DNA from: Methylobacterium segetis
GTDB lineage: Bacteria > Pseudomonadota > Alphaproteobacteria > Rhizobiales > Beijerinckiaceae
Reading direction: 5' to 3'
NCBI RefSeq assembly: GCF_004348265.1
Contig: NZ_SMNT01000019.1
Span: 1-64,000, forward strand
Length of the DNA stretch: 64,000 nucleotides
Shown here: piece after piece, positions 9,022 through 18,799 of the stretch
How positions within the stretch are numbered: position 1 is the stretch's first letter
Layout: the number at the start of each line of letters is the position of its first letter
Made by a program: the position numbers and the translations under genes
The notes under the pieces: model-generated
Seen by the model: the letters and a program-made list of their open reading frames with translations, nothing else
What the model was told of the DNA's origin: nothing
Databases searched by the model: none

Positions 9022-11046
9022 ATGACGCACTCCGCCACACCGAGCGTCCCCGCCGCTCAAGCCGCCGCGGGCGCTTCCGGTACGGCCTCCGCCGCAGGCG
9101 CTTCCGGCACGGCCTCCGGAGCTCCCGCGCCCGGCGAGGGCGGAGGCACCCCGCCGACCTCGGCGGGGGTCCTGGACGGGCCCGAGGAGGGGCACGCCCC
9201 TGCGAGCTTCTGGACCCTCGTCGTCGGCTCGGTCGGCGTCGTCTACGGCGACATCGGCACGAGCCCGCTCTACGCCTTCCGCGAGGCGCTGGCGCCGGCG
9301 CGCGCCGACAACATCCTGCTCGCCGAGGAGGTGCTCGGCACCGCCTCGCTGATCCTGTGGGCGCTGCTGCTCATCGTCACCATCAAGTACGTCGCCATCC
9401 TCCTCCGGATGGACAACAACGGCGAGGGCGGCATCCTCTCGCTGATGGCGCTCGCCCGGAAGTCGCTCGGCGGCTCGCGCCTCGTCTTCACCCTCGGGCT
9501 CCTCGGCGCCTCGCTGTTCTACGGCGATGCCGTGATCACGCCCGCCATCTCCGTGCTCTCGGCGGTGGAGGGCTTGAAGCTCGTCACCCCCGCCTTCGAG
9601 AACTCCGTGCTGCCGATCACGGTCGGCATCATCGTCGCCCTCTTCCTCGTGCAGAGCCGGGGCACCAGCAAGGTCGCGGCCTTCTTCGGGCCGATCATGG
9701 TCGTGTGGTTCCTGGCCCTGGCGCTCGCGGCCCTGCCGCACATCCTGGCCAATCCCGGCGTGTTCTGGGCCTTCCACCCCTGGTATGCGGTGCATTACCT
9801 GCTCGGCCACGGCTCGGGCGCGCTGGTGGCGCTCGGCGCCGTCTTCCTCGCGGTGACGGGCGCGGAGGCGCTCTTCGCCGATCTCGGCCATTTCGGGCGC
9901 CGCCCGATCCAGGTGGCGTGGCTCGGCCTCGTCGCGCCCTGCCTCGTCCTCAACTACCTCGGACAGACCGCGCTGGTGCTCGCCAAGCCCGACACGACGG
10001 ACCCGTTCTACCAGCTCGTGCCCGAATGGGGCCTGATCCCGATGGTGGTTCTGGCGACGCTCGCCACCGTCACGGCGAGCCAGGCGGTGATCACGGGCGC
10101 CTTCTCGCTCTCGCGGCAGGCGATCCAGCTCGGCCTGCTGCCGCGGCTCGAGATCCGCCATACCTCCGAATCCCATTCGGGCCAGATCTACCTGCCGCAG
10201 ATCAACCTGCTCCTGATGATCGGCGTCGTGGTGCTGGCGGTGCTGTTCCGCTCCTCCTCGGCGCTGGCCTCGGCCTACGGCATCGCCGTGACGGGCACGA
10301 TGCTGCTCACCGCCTCGCTCTCCTTCATCGTGCTCTGGCGCTACTGGCGCTGGTCGCCGATCGCGGCCGCGGCGGCGATCATGCCCTTCATCGTGGTCGA
10401 GTTCCTGTTCATGCTCTCGAACCTCCTGAAGGTGTTCGAGGGGGGCTACGTGCCGCTGCTCGTGGCGGGCTGCCTCATCGTGCTGATGTGGACCTGGGTG
10501 CGGGGCGTCACCATCCTGTTCAACAAGACCCGCAAGACCGACGTGCCGCTGGTCGAGCTCGTCGGGATGCTGGAGAAGAGCCCGCCCCACCACGTGCGGG
10601 GCACGGCCGTGTTCCTCACGAGCGACCCCGAGATCGCGCCCGCGGCCCTCCTGCACAACCTCAAGCACAACAAGGTCCTGCACGAGAAGAACGTCATCCT
10701 GACGGTCGAGACGGTCGACACCCCCCGCTCGAACCAGGCGGACAAGGTGCGCATCGAGCCGATCGGGCCGCATTTCTCGAAGGTCGTGATGAAGTTCGGC
10801 TACATGGAGCAGCCGAACATCCCCAAGACCCTGACGCTCCTGCGCAAGCAGGGCTTCAAGTTCGACATCATGGCGACGTCGTTCTTTCTGTCCCGCCGCT
10901 CGATCCGGCCGGCGGCGCATTCCGGCATGCCGCTCTGGCAGGACCGCATCTTCATCACGCTCGCCAAGAACGCCAACGACGCGACGGACTTCTTCCAGAT
11001 CCCGACCGGACGCGTCGTCGAGGTCGGCACGCAGGTCACGGTCTGA
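9022..11046 (+). CDS. kup: Kup-type potassium transporter (first copy)
   Basis: This is a constitutive low-affinity K+ uptake permease of the KUP/HAK/KT family, 674 residues from ATG 9022. After a ~75-residue cytoplasmic Ala/Ser/Gly-rich leader come the family signature [17 protein letters not shown], the [14 protein letters not shown] loop and about twelve membrane spans ending near [10 protein letters not shown] ~120-residue cytoplasmic C-terminal domain ([13 protein letters not shown] through [12 protein letters not shown]) follows. The N-terminal leader contains a 27-bp tandem repeat. A second Kup lies about 37 kb away. The next gene is separated by 260 bp, so transcription is probably independent. 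Confidence 0.94.
   Translation: MTHSATPSVPAAQAAAGASGTASAAGASGTASGAPAPGEGGGTPPTSAGVLDGPEEGHAPASFWTLVVGSVGVVYGDIGTSPLYAFREALAPARADNILLAEEVLGTASLILWALLLIVTIKYVAILLRMDNNGEGGILSLMALARKSLGGSRLVFTLGLLGASLFYGDAVITPAISVLSAVEGLKLVTPAFENSVLPITVGIIVALFLVQSRGTSKVAAFFGPIMVVWFLALALAALPHILANPGVFWAFHPWYAVHYLLGHGSGALVALGAVFLAVTGAEALFADLGHFGRRPIQVAWLGLVAPCLVLNYLGQTALVLAKPDTTDPFYQLVPEWGLIPMVVLATLATVTASQAVITGAFSLSRQAIQLGLLPRLEIRHTSESHSGQIYLPQINLLLMIGVVVLAVLFRSSSALASAYGIAVTGTMLLTASLSFIVLWRYWRWSPIAAAAAIMPFIVVEFLFMLSNLLKVFEGGYVPLLVAGCLIVLMWTWVRGVTILFNKTRKTDVPLVELVGMLEKSPPHHVRGTAVFLTSDPEIAPAALLHNLKHNKVLHEKNVILTVETVDTPRSNQADKVRIEPIGPHFSKVVMKFGYMEQPNIPKTLTLLRKQGFKFDIMATSFFLSRRSIRPAAHSGMPLWQDRIFITLAKNANDATDFFQIPTGRVVEVGTQVTV
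9064..9117 (+). repeat. 27-bp tandem repeat inside kup, two copies
   Basis: Two near-identical 27-bp units (9064-9090 and 9091-9117, two mismatches) each encode AAGASGTAS in the cytoplasmic N-terminal leader of the first Kup. The unit length keeps the frame, so copy-number change would only lengthen the linker. Confidence 0.85.
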
Positions 11047-11306
11047 ACCGGGCCGCGCCCTGTGCGAAAGGGCACATACCATGCGCTCCGCGCAGGGTTC
11101 GCGGGCCGGGAGGCGATGCACCCGTGTTGCCGCGCGGCGGACAGCTGGCTTAGATTGAATTCATTCTGAAGACGGCGCGGACCGGGGGCGGTCGCGATTC
11201 CGGTCTCCCGTTCGGGAGGCCAGATCGCGGGCACCCTGGCACCGCTTGCGCTGCCTGGGGCACCCGCTGTGCCCCGGGGCCGGCCCCCGTGCCTCACGAC
11301 AGGACG

Positions 11307-11798
11307 ATGCTGATGATCAAATTCACCGTGAACGGGGCTGAGCGCAGCTTCGACGGCGATCCCGACATGCCCCTGCTCTGGTACCTGCGGGACGAGCTGG
11401 GCCTCACCGGCACCAAGTTCGGCTGCGGTCAGGCCCTCTGCGGCGCCTGCACCGTCCATCTCGGCGGCACGGCCGTGCGCGGCTGCGTGACCCCCGTCTC
11501 GGCGGCCGAGGGCCAGACGGTCACGACGATCGAGGGGCTCTCGCCGGACGGCAACCACCCGGTCCAGGCCGCGTGGCGCGACCTCAACGTCTCCCAGTGC
11601 GGCTATTGCCAGCCCGGGCAGATCATGCAGGCGGCCTCCCTCCTCAAGGACACGCCGAAGCCGACCGACGCCCAGATCGACGAGGCGATGAGCGGCAATC
11701 TCTGCCGCTGCGGCACCTATCCGCGCATCCGCGCCGCCATCCACCAGGCCGCCGGCCAGCCCAAATCCGCCCCCGGAACCAAGGGAGAGCGCCTGTGA
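11307..11798 (+). CDS. [2Fe-2S] subunit of a molybdenum hydroxylase (isoquinoline 1-oxidoreductase alpha type)
   Basis: This is the small iron-sulfur subunit of a xanthine-oxidase-family enzyme, about 163 residues. The plant-ferredoxin-like domain carries [22 protein letters not shown], and the helical domain carries [12 protein letters not shown] and [11 protein letters not shown]; together these hold two [2Fe-2S] clusters that pass electrons from the molybdenum site. ATG 11307 or 11313 is a better start than the upstream GTG 11289. The stop overlaps the GTG of the large subunit by 4 bp (GTGA), indicating translational coupling. There is no FAD subunit gene, as in isoquinoline oxidoreductase-type enzymes that donate to a c-type cytochrome. 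Confidence 0.92.
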   Translation: MLMIKFTVNGAERSFDGDPDMPLLWYLRDELGLTGTKFGCGQALCGACTVHLGGTAVRGCVTPVSAAEGQTVTTIEGLSPDGNHPVQAAWRDLNVSQCGYCQPGQIMQAASLLKDTPKPTDAQIDEAMSGNLCRCGTYPRIRAAIHQAAGQPKSAPGTKGERL

Positions 11799-14137
11799 TC
11801 CACGACGCCAAGCTGATGGCCGAACTCGCGGCCGAGACCCCGAAGGCCGCCGTGCCGGCCGTGCTCGCCAATGTCAGCCGCCGGGCGGTGCTGGGCGGCC
11901 TGGGCGCCTTCGCGCTCGCCCTCTCGCTGCGTGACCGCGCGCAGGCCGAGGAGAAGAAGGACGAGCCCAAGAAGTTCGGCGCCGACGGCATGCCGAACGG
12001 CTGGAAGGACGATCCGAAGGTCTTCGTCGCCATCGCGCCCGACGGCACGGTGACCGTGACGAACCACCGCTCGGAGATGGGCCAGGGCGTGCGCACCTCG
12101 ATCGCCCTCGTGGTGGCCGACGAGCTCGAGGCCGACTGGTCGAAGGTCAAGGTCGTCCAGGCCTGGGGCGAGGAGACCCGCTTCGGCAACCAGGATACCG
12201 ACGGCTCGCGGAGCCTGCGCCACTTCTTCCAGCATTTCCGCCATGTCGGCGCCGCCGCCCGCCTGATGCTGCGCGAGGCTGCCGCCAAGCAATGGGGCGT
12301 GCCGGTCTCCGAGGTGAGCGCCGAGAACCACGTCGTCGTCCACGCCAAGTCGAAGCGCCAGATGGGCTACGGCGAGGCCGCGGCGGCCGCCGCCGCGCTT
12401 CCCGTCCCCGCCCGCGAGAGCGTGGCGCTGAAGGACCCGAAGGCCTTCCGCTACATCGGCAAGGGCGAGATCGGCCTCATCGACAACCGCGACATCACGA
12501 CCGGCAAGGCGATCTACGGCCTCGACACCCGCCTCGACGGGATGCTCTACGCCCTCGTCGCCCGGCCGCCCGTCTACGGCGGCAAGGTCGCGAGCCTCGA
12601 CGATTCGGAGGCCAAGAAGGTCCCCGGCGTCGTGAAGATCTTCCAGATCGAAGGGGCGCCCATCCCCTCCGAGTTCATGCCGCTCGGCGGCGTCGCGGTG
12701 GTGGCCAAGAACACCTGGGCGGCGTTGAAGGCCCGCGACGCCCTCAAGATCACCTGGGACGACGGCCCGAACGCGGGCTACGACACGGACGCGTTCCGGG
12801 GCGAGCTGGAGAAGGCGGCCCGCGCGCCCGGCAAGGTCGTGCGCAACCAGGGCGACGTGGACGGCGCCATGGCCAAGGCCAAGAAGCGGATCACGGCCGA
12901 GTACTTCGTGCCCCACCTCGTCCAGGCGCCGATGGAGCCCCCGGCCGCGGTGGCCTTCGTGAAGGACGGGGCCTGCGAGGCCTGGGCCTGCACGCAGGGG
13001 CCGCAGGCCGCCCATGACCGCCTCGTCAAGGCGCTCAAGCTCCCGGCCGACAAGGTCAAGGTGAACGTGACGCTGCTCGGCGGCGGCTTCGGCCGCAAGT
13101 CGAAGCCCGACTACGTGGTCGAGGCCGCGCTCTGCTCGCAGGCCGTCGGCGGCGTGCCGGTCAAGCTGACCTGGACCCGCGAGGACGACATCCACCACGG
13201 CTACTACCACACGATCTCGGTGGAGCACGTGGAGGCCGGCCTCGACGAGAAGGGCATGCCGGTGGCCTGGCTCCACCGCTCGACGGCGCCGACGATCGGC
13301 TCGATCTTCGCGCCGGACCCGAAGCACGAGCTCCCCTTCGAGCTCGGCATGGGCCTCGTCAACACACCCTTCAACCTGCCCAACATCCGGCTGGAGAACC
13401 CGGAGGCCCCCGCGCATGTGCGCATCGGCTGGTTCCGCTCGGTCTCGAACATCCCGCACGCCTTCGCGATCCAGTCCTTCGTGGCCGAACTCGCGCACGA
13501 GGCGGGCCGCGACCCGAAGGAGTACCTGCTCGAGCTGATCGGACCCGACCGGAAGATCGACCCGACCGACATCGGCGACGTCTGGAACTACGGCGAGGAT
13601 CCGAAGCGCTACCCGATCGAGACGGGGCGCCTGCGCCGCGCCATCGAGGCGGCGGCGGGCGGCATCGGCTGGGGCCGGAAGATGGAGAAGGGCCGCGGCC
13701 TCGGCATCGCGGGCCATTACAGCTTCGTCACCTACACCGCGGTCGCGGCCGAGGTGGAGGTGAGCGACAAGGGCCAGGTCTCGGTCAAGCGCGTCCACAT
13801 CGCGGTCGATTGCGGGCCGCAGGTGAACCCGGAGCGGGTGCGCTCGCAGATGGAGGGCGCGGTGGTGATGGGGATGGGCCTCGCACTCACCTCCGAGATC
13901 ACCTTCAAGCAGGGCCGTGCGCAGCAGAACAACTTCGACGGCTACGAGATCGTCCGGATCGACGCCGCTCCGGAGGTTCACGTCCACCTGCTGCCGAACC
14001 CGGATTACCGGGCGCCGCTCGGCGGCGTCGGCGAGCCGGGCGTCCCGCCCGTCGCGCCGGCCATCGCCAACGCGGTCTTCGCGGCCACGGGCCGGCGCAT
14101 CCGCGAGCTGCCGATCCGCGACAAGCTCAGCGCCTGA
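11795..14137 (+). CDS. Molybdopterin-binding large subunit, Tat-exported (isoquinoline 1-oxidoreductase beta type)
   Basis: This is the catalytic subunit of an aldehyde/N-heterocycle oxidoreductase, 780 residues from GTG 11795 (ATG 11816 is an alternative). A twin-arginine signal is visible: [24 protein letters not shown], so the folded cofactor-loaded enzyme should reach the periplasm with the small subunit carried along. Family motifs include [33 protein letters not shown] and the C-terminal [18 protein letters not shown], which carries the catalytic Glu. The length fits the compact IorB type rather than three-domain xanthine dehydrogenase. The substrate cannot be read from sequence. MoaE, needed for the cofactor, is encoded elsewhere in this window. 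Confidence 0.92.
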   Translation: MIHDAKLMAELAAETPKAAVPAVLANVSRRAVLGGLGAFALALSLRDRAQAEEKKDEPKKFGADGMPNGWKDDPKVFVAIAPDGTVTVTNHRSEMGQGVRTSIALVVADELEADWSKVKVVQAWGEETRFGNQDTDGSRSLRHFFQHFRHVGAAARLMLREAAAKQWGVPVSEVSAENHVVVHAKSKRQMGYGEAAAAAAALPVPARESVALKDPKAFRYIGKGEIGLIDNRDITTGKAIYGLDTRLDGMLYALVARPPVYGGKVASLDDSEAKKVPGVVKIFQIEGAPIPSEFMPLGGVAVVAKNTWAALKARDALKITWDDGPNAGYDTDAFRGELEKAARAPGKVVRNQGDVDGAMAKAKKRITAEYFVPHLVQAPMEPPAAVAFVKDGACEAWACTQGPQAAHDRLVKALKLPADKVKVNVTLLGGGFGRKSKPDYVVEAALCSQAVGGVPVKLTWTREDDIHHGYYHTISVEHVEAGLDEKGMPVAWLHRSTAPTIGSIFAPDPKHELPFELGMGLVNTPFNLPNIRLENPEAPAHVRIGWFRSVSNIPHAFAIQSFVAELAHEAGRDPKEYLLELIGPDRKIDPTDIGDVWNYGEDPKRYPIETGRLRRAIEAAAGGIGWGRKMEKGRGLGIAGHYSFVTYTAVAAEVEVSDKGQVSVKRVHIAVDCGPQVNPERVRSQMEGAVVMGMGLALTSEITFKQGRAQQNNFDGYEIVRIDAAPEVHVHLLPNPDYRAPLGGVGEPGVPPVAPAIANAVFAATGRRIRELPIRDKLSA

Positions 14138-14142
14138 GCGCT

Positions 14143-14177
14143 CCGCAGGTCTCCGGGGTGACGCCCGGGACCTGCGG
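14143..14177 (+). terminator. Strong hairpin after the hydroxylase operon
   Basis: The arms CCGCAGGTC(t)CCGGG and CCCGGGACCTGCGG pair over 14 bp with one bulged T and a 6-nt loop. It starts 5 bp after the large-subunit stop. There is no T-run, so it is an atypical terminator or an mRNA 3' end stabiliser. Confidence 0.55.
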
Positions 14178-14353
14178 GCCTTCCGTCCGCGCACCCGCGT
14201 CGTTCCGAGGGGCCGACGCGGAGGCTCGGTGCCTCCCGCAGGGATCGGGAGCCGCGCCTGAAGCGGTCCTCCCGCGACCGGCACCCGCGGCAAGCCTCGC
14301 GCTGTAAGCCTCGGCCTGCACGGATGCCGCCAGCAATCGAGGATCTTCCGCCC

Positions 14354-14746
14354 ATGATGCGTCTCGTCCGGCCGTTCGCCGCCTGCCTCTCCGTCGCCGT
14401 GGCGACGCTGCCCGGAGCGGCCTACGCCTCGCCCTGCTCGGACCAGATCGCGGCCCTCGACAAGCGTGTGAAGGACGAGGCCCGCGACGCCATCTCCGCC
14501 TCGACGAGCGGAAAGTCCGTCGCCGCCGCCCGCGAGGGCCAGGGCGCCGAACCCGGCCGGGCCGGCCAGCCCGCCGTGGCCGAGGCCCCGCCCGAGAAAT
14601 CGGCCGAGGCCGGGAAGGGCGCCGACACGGCGCAGCAGGCCAAGGTCGCCCTCGACGAGGCCCGGACCGCCGACAAGAAGGGGGATGCCAAGGGCTGCGA
14701 GGCGGCCCTCGCCCGGGCCAAGCAGCAGCTTTCGCAGAGCCCCTGA
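14354..14746 (+). CDS. Small exported protein of unknown function
   Basis: This is a 130-residue protein with a clear Sec signal peptide (MMRLVRPFAACLSVAVATLPGAAYA, cleavage before SPCSDQIAAL). The mature part starts with a Cys-containing segment, has a long low-complexity Ala/Glu/Lys-rich middle, and ends with a helical segment (ARTADKKGDAKGCEAALARAKQQL) containing the second Cys; the two Cys could form a disulfide in the periplasm. ATG 14354 is preferred over the upstream in-frame start at 14324 because it begins the signal peptide. No family is recognised. It stands alone between the hydroxylase operon and a 320-bp gap. Confidence 0.75.
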   Translation: MMRLVRPFAACLSVAVATLPGAAYASPCSDQIAALDKRVKDEARDAISASTSGKSVAAAREGQGAEPGRAGQPAVAEAPPEKSAEAGKGADTAQQAKVALDEARTADKKGDAKGCEAALARAKQQLSQSP

Positions 14747-15067
14747 CAGGTACCAGCCCGCGGCCCCGGTGGGGCGGAGCGCCCGTGCCGGACGCCCCGC
14801 CCGCTGCTCCGTGGGTTTCCCCTAGACCCGGGCCGCCGAACTGCCGCCGGCGCTTCCCGCGTTCCCGATCCGGCGGGAACGGCCCGGCCTACGCACGCGG
14901 CGCTCGAAAGGTTTCAGGCCGCCCCGAGCGGCGCTCCGCCCCTCATCGTTGCGCCCGCAACGCAATCTTTCGGCGGCGCGACGCAACAGGCGTGAAAGAC
15001 GGCCCTGCTAGACCCTACCCCAACGAGAGCCGGCCGCGACGCGGGCTCCACCACGAGGGGACAGACC
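14747..15067. other. Intergenic region with a palindrome
   Basis: I see no convincing gene. At 14947-14962 there is the perfect inverted repeat CGTTGCG-CC-CGCAACG, followed about 20 bp later by a related half (gcgacgcaaca). A possible -10-like GCTAGA lies near 15008, and a good Shine-Dalgarno (gagggg) precedes the small gene at 15068. This looks like a regulated promoter for that small gene. Confidence 0.45.
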
Positions 15068-15196
15068 ATGCGCGATCTCATCAAGCTCTTCGCCGCCGGC
15101 ACCATCCTGACGGCCTACGCGCTCGTCGTGCCGAGCCTCGCCGATGCGGGGCTCGGGCCGCACCCTGCGGCGGCCCGGATCGTCCAGGTGTTCTGA
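15068..15196 (+). CDS. 42-residue putative exported or membrane peptide
   Basis: ATG 15068 is preceded by cacgaggggacagacc, a strong ribosome-binding site at good spacing. The peptide starts MRDLIKLFAAGTILTAYALV and continues VPSLADAGLGPHPAAARIVQVF, that is, a basic start, one hydrophobic stretch and an SLADA-like signal peptidase site, leaving a mature tail of about 16 residues. It is too short for family assignment. The RBS, clean signal-like architecture and upstream palindrome argue that it is real, but codon-level evidence over 42 codons is weak. Confidence 0.55.
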   Translation: MRDLIKLFAAGTILTAYALVVPSLADAGLGPHPAAARIVQVF

Positions 15197-15299
15197 ACCC
15201 GGTCCGAATGCGCGTTGAAATTGCAATGTGGGGTGTGGCCGAGAAATCCGGATCGGCCCGTCCGAGATAGGGGCGGATCACTCCGCCCCGAAGTCGCGC

Positions 15300-15521
15300 T
15301 CAGGCGCTGGCGCGCAATGCGTGCTTGTTGCCGTTCAGGCCCGCACACAGATCATCGACTTCGGTCAAATCCAGAGCGTCGCCATTCTCACTCGCGATGG
15401 CATCGATGAGATGATCCTGCCGCGGATCGAAAGGATGACCCTGCATCCTATAGAATTGATAATAGCGTAGAGCCGCAAGAACGGTATCACGTTCGCGGGC
15501 AGTTACAGTTATGTTCTGCAT
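15300..15521 (-). CDS. Small hypothetical protein, atypically AT-rich
   Basis: This is a 73-residue protein: MQNITVTARERDTVLAALRYYQ, then RMQGHPFDPRQDHLIDAIASENGDALDLTEVDDLCAGLN. It reads as a compact soluble helical domain, and short proteins with RERDTVLAALRYxQ are, as I recall, repeated in Methylobacterium genomes, often near mobile regions. The DNA here is plainly less GC-rich than the neighbours, suggesting recent acquisition. A purine-rich AGGGGA lies about 12 nt before the ATG. The function is unknown. Confidence 0.68.
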   Translation of the reverse strand: MQNITVTARERDTVLAALRYYQFYRMQGHPFDPRQDHLIDAIASENGDALDLTEVDDLCAGLNGNKHALRASA

Positions 15522-15809
15522 GGGTCTATTATTCCCCTAAGGCTGCAACGAACGCTTGGACGAGGCCGCGCGACGACTCAACCAAGCTTGACTGTTGTAA
15601 CCCTTCGGCAACCCGGGCGTCCATATCTTGACGCGCGCCCCCCTGGTGATTCGGGAGGCTCTCCCGTCGCGGCCGGACCCGCAGCGATCCGGTAAGTCGT
15701 TGGGCCGCGTTGCGTCCTGCAGTTGCAGGCGCGTCTCCGTACTGAGGGAGCGCAGGACCGGGCCGGATCGTAGCCCGGCAAACAGCCCCTGCCGAGCCCC
15801 CGACGCGCC
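15522..15809. other. Intergenic, lower GC, possible 31-codon ORF
   Basis: This stretch separates the AT-rich small gene from the Sir2 gene. On the minus strand, 15529-15624 could encode a 31-residue helical peptide (MDARVAEGLQQSSLVES...) preceded by a G-rich RBS-like run and ending 7 bp before the 73-residue gene. The evidence is too thin to call it a gene. The rest shows nothing recognisable. Confidence 0.3.
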
Positions 15810-16526
15810 TCAGCCGAGCCCGTATCCGGCGAAGAAGGCGGGCACGACCTCGCTCGCCGGGCCGTAGCACGTCTCGTCGAACAGGCCCGCGTTGTCGGAG
15901 GGCTCCAGGTTCAGTTCGCAGGTGCGGATGCCGAGCGTGCGCGCCTGCGCGGCGTAGCCCGCGGCCGGGTAGACGGAGCCGGAGGTGCCGATCGAGACGA
16001 AGAGATCGGCGCGCGTGAGGGCGGCGTCGATCGCCTCCAGGTGCATCGGCATCTCGCCGAACCAGACGATGTCGGGCCGCAGGGTGCCGGTGCGCGCGCA
16101 ATGGGGGCAGGGCTGCGCGCGCAGGATGTCGTCGCGGCGGCCGAAAGCGTGGCCGCAACCCGTGCAGCGCGCCCTCAGAAGCTCGCCATGCATGTGCACG
16201 ACCGCGCCCGCGCCGCCGCGCTCGTGCAGGTCGTCCACGTTCTGCGTGCAGAGAAACAGATGTCCGCCCGCCTCCGCCGCGCGCGCCTGGGCCCGGGCGA
16301 GGGCCCGGTGGGCCGGATTCGGCTCGGCCGCCAGCGCGTTGCGGCGGCGCCAATTGTAGAAGTCGAGCACCGTGTCGGGATCGGCCGCGAAGGCTTCGGG
16401 AGTGGCCAGCCGCATCGGATCGAAGCGCGCCCAGAGGCCGCCCCGGTCCCGGAAGGTGCCGAGCCCGCTCTCCGCCGAGATGCCGGCGCCGGTGAGGACG
16501 AAGATCCGCGGGACGGGGGAGGCCAT
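15810..16526 (-). CDS. cobB: NAD-dependent protein deacylase, Sir2 family class III
   Basis: This sirtuin removes acyl groups from lysines using NAD+. It has 238 residues. The NAD-binding start is FVLTGAGISAESGLGTFRDRGGLW, followed by LCTQNVDDLHERGG and the catalytic His in VVHMHGELLR. The zinc ribbon is complete, with CTGC and CPHC pairs. The segment VLDFYNWRRRNAL has the Tyr-x-x-Arg pair that recognises succinyl and malonyl lysine in E. coli CobB and human SIRT5, so desuccinylation as well as deacetylation is expected. The gene lies 22 bp downstream of the histidine kinase on the same strand and could be co-transcribed with it. Confidence 0.92.
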   Translation of the reverse strand: MASPVPRIFVLTGAGISAESGLGTFRDRGGLWARFDPMRLATPEAFAADPDTVLDFYNWRRRNALAAEPNPAHRALARAQARAAEAGGHLFLCTQNVDDLHERGGAGAVVHMHGELLRARCTGCGHAFGRRDDILRAQPCPHCARTGTLRPDIVWFGEMPMHLEAIDAALTRADLFVSIGTSGSVYPAAGYAAQARTLGIRTCELNLEPSDNAGLFDETCYGPASEVVPAFFAGYGLG

Positions 16527-16548
16527 GCCCGCGACTGTACGCGGCCCC

Positions 16549-18294
16549 TCAGATCAGTTCCACGGCCGCGTTGGGGAAGCGGATCGCGAAGGTGGCGCCC
16601 CGGCCCGGTCCCTCGCTCTCGGCCGTGGCCCGGCCCCCGTGCAATTCCGCGATGCGCTTCACGATCGAGAGGCCGAGGCCCGTCGAGCCCTCGCCCGCCG
16701 TGGGCTTCGCCGAGAGGCGCTGGAAGCGGCCGAACAGGCGCCCCGCATCCTCCGGCGACAGGCCGGGCCCGTGGTCGGAGACGGCGCAGACCGTCTCGTC
16801 CGCGTCCCGCCAGACCGCGACCCGGATCGCCCCGCCGGGGAAGCTGTACTTGATCGCGTTCGAGACGAGGTTGTCGATCGCCTCGCGCAGGCGCTCCGTG
16901 TCGCCGCAGAGCCAGGTCTCGCCCGGAAGTGCCGCCTCCAGGCCCTGGTCCTTGAGGTCGGCCAGGGGCCGGTTCGCCTCGCAGACCTCGCGGGCGAGGG
17001 CGGCGAGGTCCACGGGCTCCCGGCGCAGGGTGATGTCGAGGGCGTCGTTCATGGCATCCGCCATCAGGCTCTCGATCATGCCGGTCAGGCGCTTGGCCGA
17101 GCTGCGGATGTGGTCGGCCTGCGCCCGCATCTGCTCCACCGGCGGCGGGCTCATGCCGGTGAGGTCGTTGAGCATCTCGGCGCGGCCGAGGATGACCGCG
17201 AGCGGGTTCTTGAGATCATGCGCGATGGTGCCGAGGATCTCGGTCTTGAGGCCGTTCGCCCGGCGCAGGTCCGAGCGCTGCATGCCGAGGCGGCGGTTCG
17301 CCCGGATCAACTCGGCCGTGCGCTCGACCACGCGCTGCTCCAGCCCGACATTCGCGCGCTGCAATTGCTCGTAGAGGATCACGTTGTCGAAGGCGATGGA
17401 TAGCCGGCTCGTGAACAGGTCGATCAAGGCCCGGTCCGTGTCTGAGAGCGAACGGTCGGCATCGATCAGGGCGACGATCTCGCTGCCGCTCGCGGTCTCG
17501 AGGTAGAGCGTCGAGCAGCGGGTCCCGAAGCTGTGGCGGCGCTCGGCGAAGGTGCGGGCGACGATCGGGTGCACGTCCGCGTCGAGGGGCCAGGCCGGCT
17601 CGCGGCCCATGTAGTGATGGTAGCAGCCGGAGCCGGCGAGCACGCAGAAGCGCTCGTCCGTCTCCCCGTTCTCGCGCAGCACCAGGATGCCGGCGCAATC
17701 GACGTTGAGGAGCGAGGCGACCTGGGTCAGCATCCCCTCCGCGAGGAGCTGCATCGACTTGTGGTCGAGGAGCATCGGGGCCGCGTCGATGATGATCTCC
17801 AGGCCCCGCCGGGTCTCGTGGAGGCGCTTGAGCTGCTGGTAGGCGCGCAGCGCCGCGGTGAGGCTCGTGAAGAGCTTGTCGGCGGTGAGCTCCGTCTTCG
17901 CCTTGTAGTCGTTGATGTCGTAATCGACGATGACGCGCCGCTCCGGCGCCTGCCCCGGCTGGCCGGTGCGCAGGATGATCCGCGCGGTCTCGTCCCGCAA
18001 TTCCCGGCGGATGAAGTCGACGAGGACGAGGCCCGCGTCGTCCGTCTCCATCACCACGTCGAGGAGCACCACCGCGATGTCGCGGCGCGCCCGCAGGAGC
18101 GCGCGCGCCTCCTCGGCGGAATGGGCGGAGAGGATCTCGAGCCCCCGCCCGTCGAGCGTGTAGCCGGCGAGCGCGTAGCGCGTGCCCTCGTGCACCGCCG
18201 GGTCGTCGTCGACGACCGCGACGGCCCAGGTCCCGGCCCGCTCGGGCAGGGACGGCACCTCGTCCGGGATCAGGTGGAGGATATCGTCGTCCAT
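16549..18294 (-). CDS. Receiver-DUF3369-histidine kinase
   Basis: This is a soluble 581-residue signalling protein from ATG 18294. In order: an N-terminal receiver domain (VAVVDDDPAVHEGTRYAL, phosphoacceptor in VVLLDVVMETD), a DUF3369 region (KTELTADKLFTSLTAALRAYQQL through SRLSIAFDNVILYEQLQ, GAF-like), a coiled-coil linker (RANVGLEQRVVERTAELIRANRRL), the HisKA H-box (GTIAHDLKNPLAVILGR) and HATPase boxes (NLVSNAIKYS, SDHGPGLS, GSTGLGLSIVKR). There is no membrane span, so input is cytoplasmic, probably through the receiver or DUF3369. An OmpR-type regulator is divergently encoded about 500 bp away and may be its partner (inference). Confidence 0.9.
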   Translation of the reverse strand: MDDDILHLIPDEVPSLPERAGTWAVAVVDDDPAVHEGTRYALAGYTLDGRGLEILSAHSAEEARALLRARRDIAVVLLDVVMETDDAGLVLVDFIRRELRDETARIILRTGQPGQAPERRVIVDYDINDYKAKTELTADKLFTSLTAALRAYQQLKRLHETRRGLEIIIDAAPMLLDHKSMQLLAEGMLTQVASLLNVDCAGILVLRENGETDERFCVLAGSGCYHHYMGREPAWPLDADVHPIVARTFAERRHSFGTRCSTLYLETASGSEIVALIDADRSLSDTDRALIDLFTSRLSIAFDNVILYEQLQRANVGLEQRVVERTAELIRANRRLGMQRSDLRRANGLKTEILGTIAHDLKNPLAVILGRAEMLNDLTGMSPPPVEQMRAQADHIRSSAKRLTGMIESLMADAMNDALDITLRREPVDLAALAREVCEANRPLADLKDQGLEAALPGETWLCGDTERLREAIDNLVSNAIKYSFPGGAIRVAVWRDADETVCAVSDHGPGLSPEDAGRLFGRFQRLSAKPTAGEGSTGLGLSIVKRIAELHGGRATAESEGPGRGATFAIRFPNAAVELI

Positions 18295-18799
18295 CGTACC
18301 GTTCCGACCAAGCCGCAACCGCGGGTTTCACGTATCCGGCGCCGATGGGCCGCATTGTCCTCAAGCCGATCCGAGATGAAAGCCCTTTGTGGCCCCTGTG
18401 CGGTCGGCTCGGTGCGGGAGGGCACAAACAAAAGAGACCCCCCTCCGGCAAGCCTCATCAGTTGATCGGGCGTCTCGTCCAGCCATTCCGCCCTCATCAA
18501 GACTGTGGAATGACGCGTCGACGCCGTGGCATCGGACCCGCCTTCAGGCTTGATGGCTCCGGCCGGCCGACCTCGACAGGTTTCGGGCAGCTCTGACCGG
18601 AGCCGGGCGGCGGCGAAACCGGTCGTTGACAGAACGGGGCGTGCATCGCCAGAGGGGCTCGCATGATGCATGATGCAATCTTGCCGTGTAACGGCGCCGG
18701 GCATCCGCCGATGCCCGCCCCCTGGAAGCGAGACCCCTCGATCCGCGTGCCCGCGAGCGTGATGCGTCAGATTCCCAACGAGCCGGGACGGAGCGGCCG
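18295..18799. other. Divergent regulatory region between kinase and response regulator
   Basis: There is no convincing gene. At 18661-18676 a 7-bp unit gcatgat is tandemly repeated (gcatgatgcatgatgca). A minus-strand frame that overlaps the kinase start lacks any recognisable domain. The region probably carries both promoters, but I cannot mark consensus elements with confidence. Confidence 0.35.

Noticed and set aside
11717..14293. 858-codon minus-strand frame antisense to the molybdenum hydroxylase
   Set aside because: It is a mirror of the large subunit's codon bias, with no domain and no valid start.
14785..15270. 161-codon plus-strand frame over the small-peptide region
   Set aside because: Arg/Pro-rich without a domain; the shorter frame at 15068 has the RBS and signal-like sequence.
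15529..15624. 31-codon minus-strand frame before the AT-rich gene
   Set aside because: Plausible peptide but no homology and too short; only noted in the region entry.
18270..18704. Minus-strand frame overlapping the histidine-kinase start
   Set aside because: It overlaps the kinase start in another frame, has no recognisable domain and no convincing RBS; left as intergenic.
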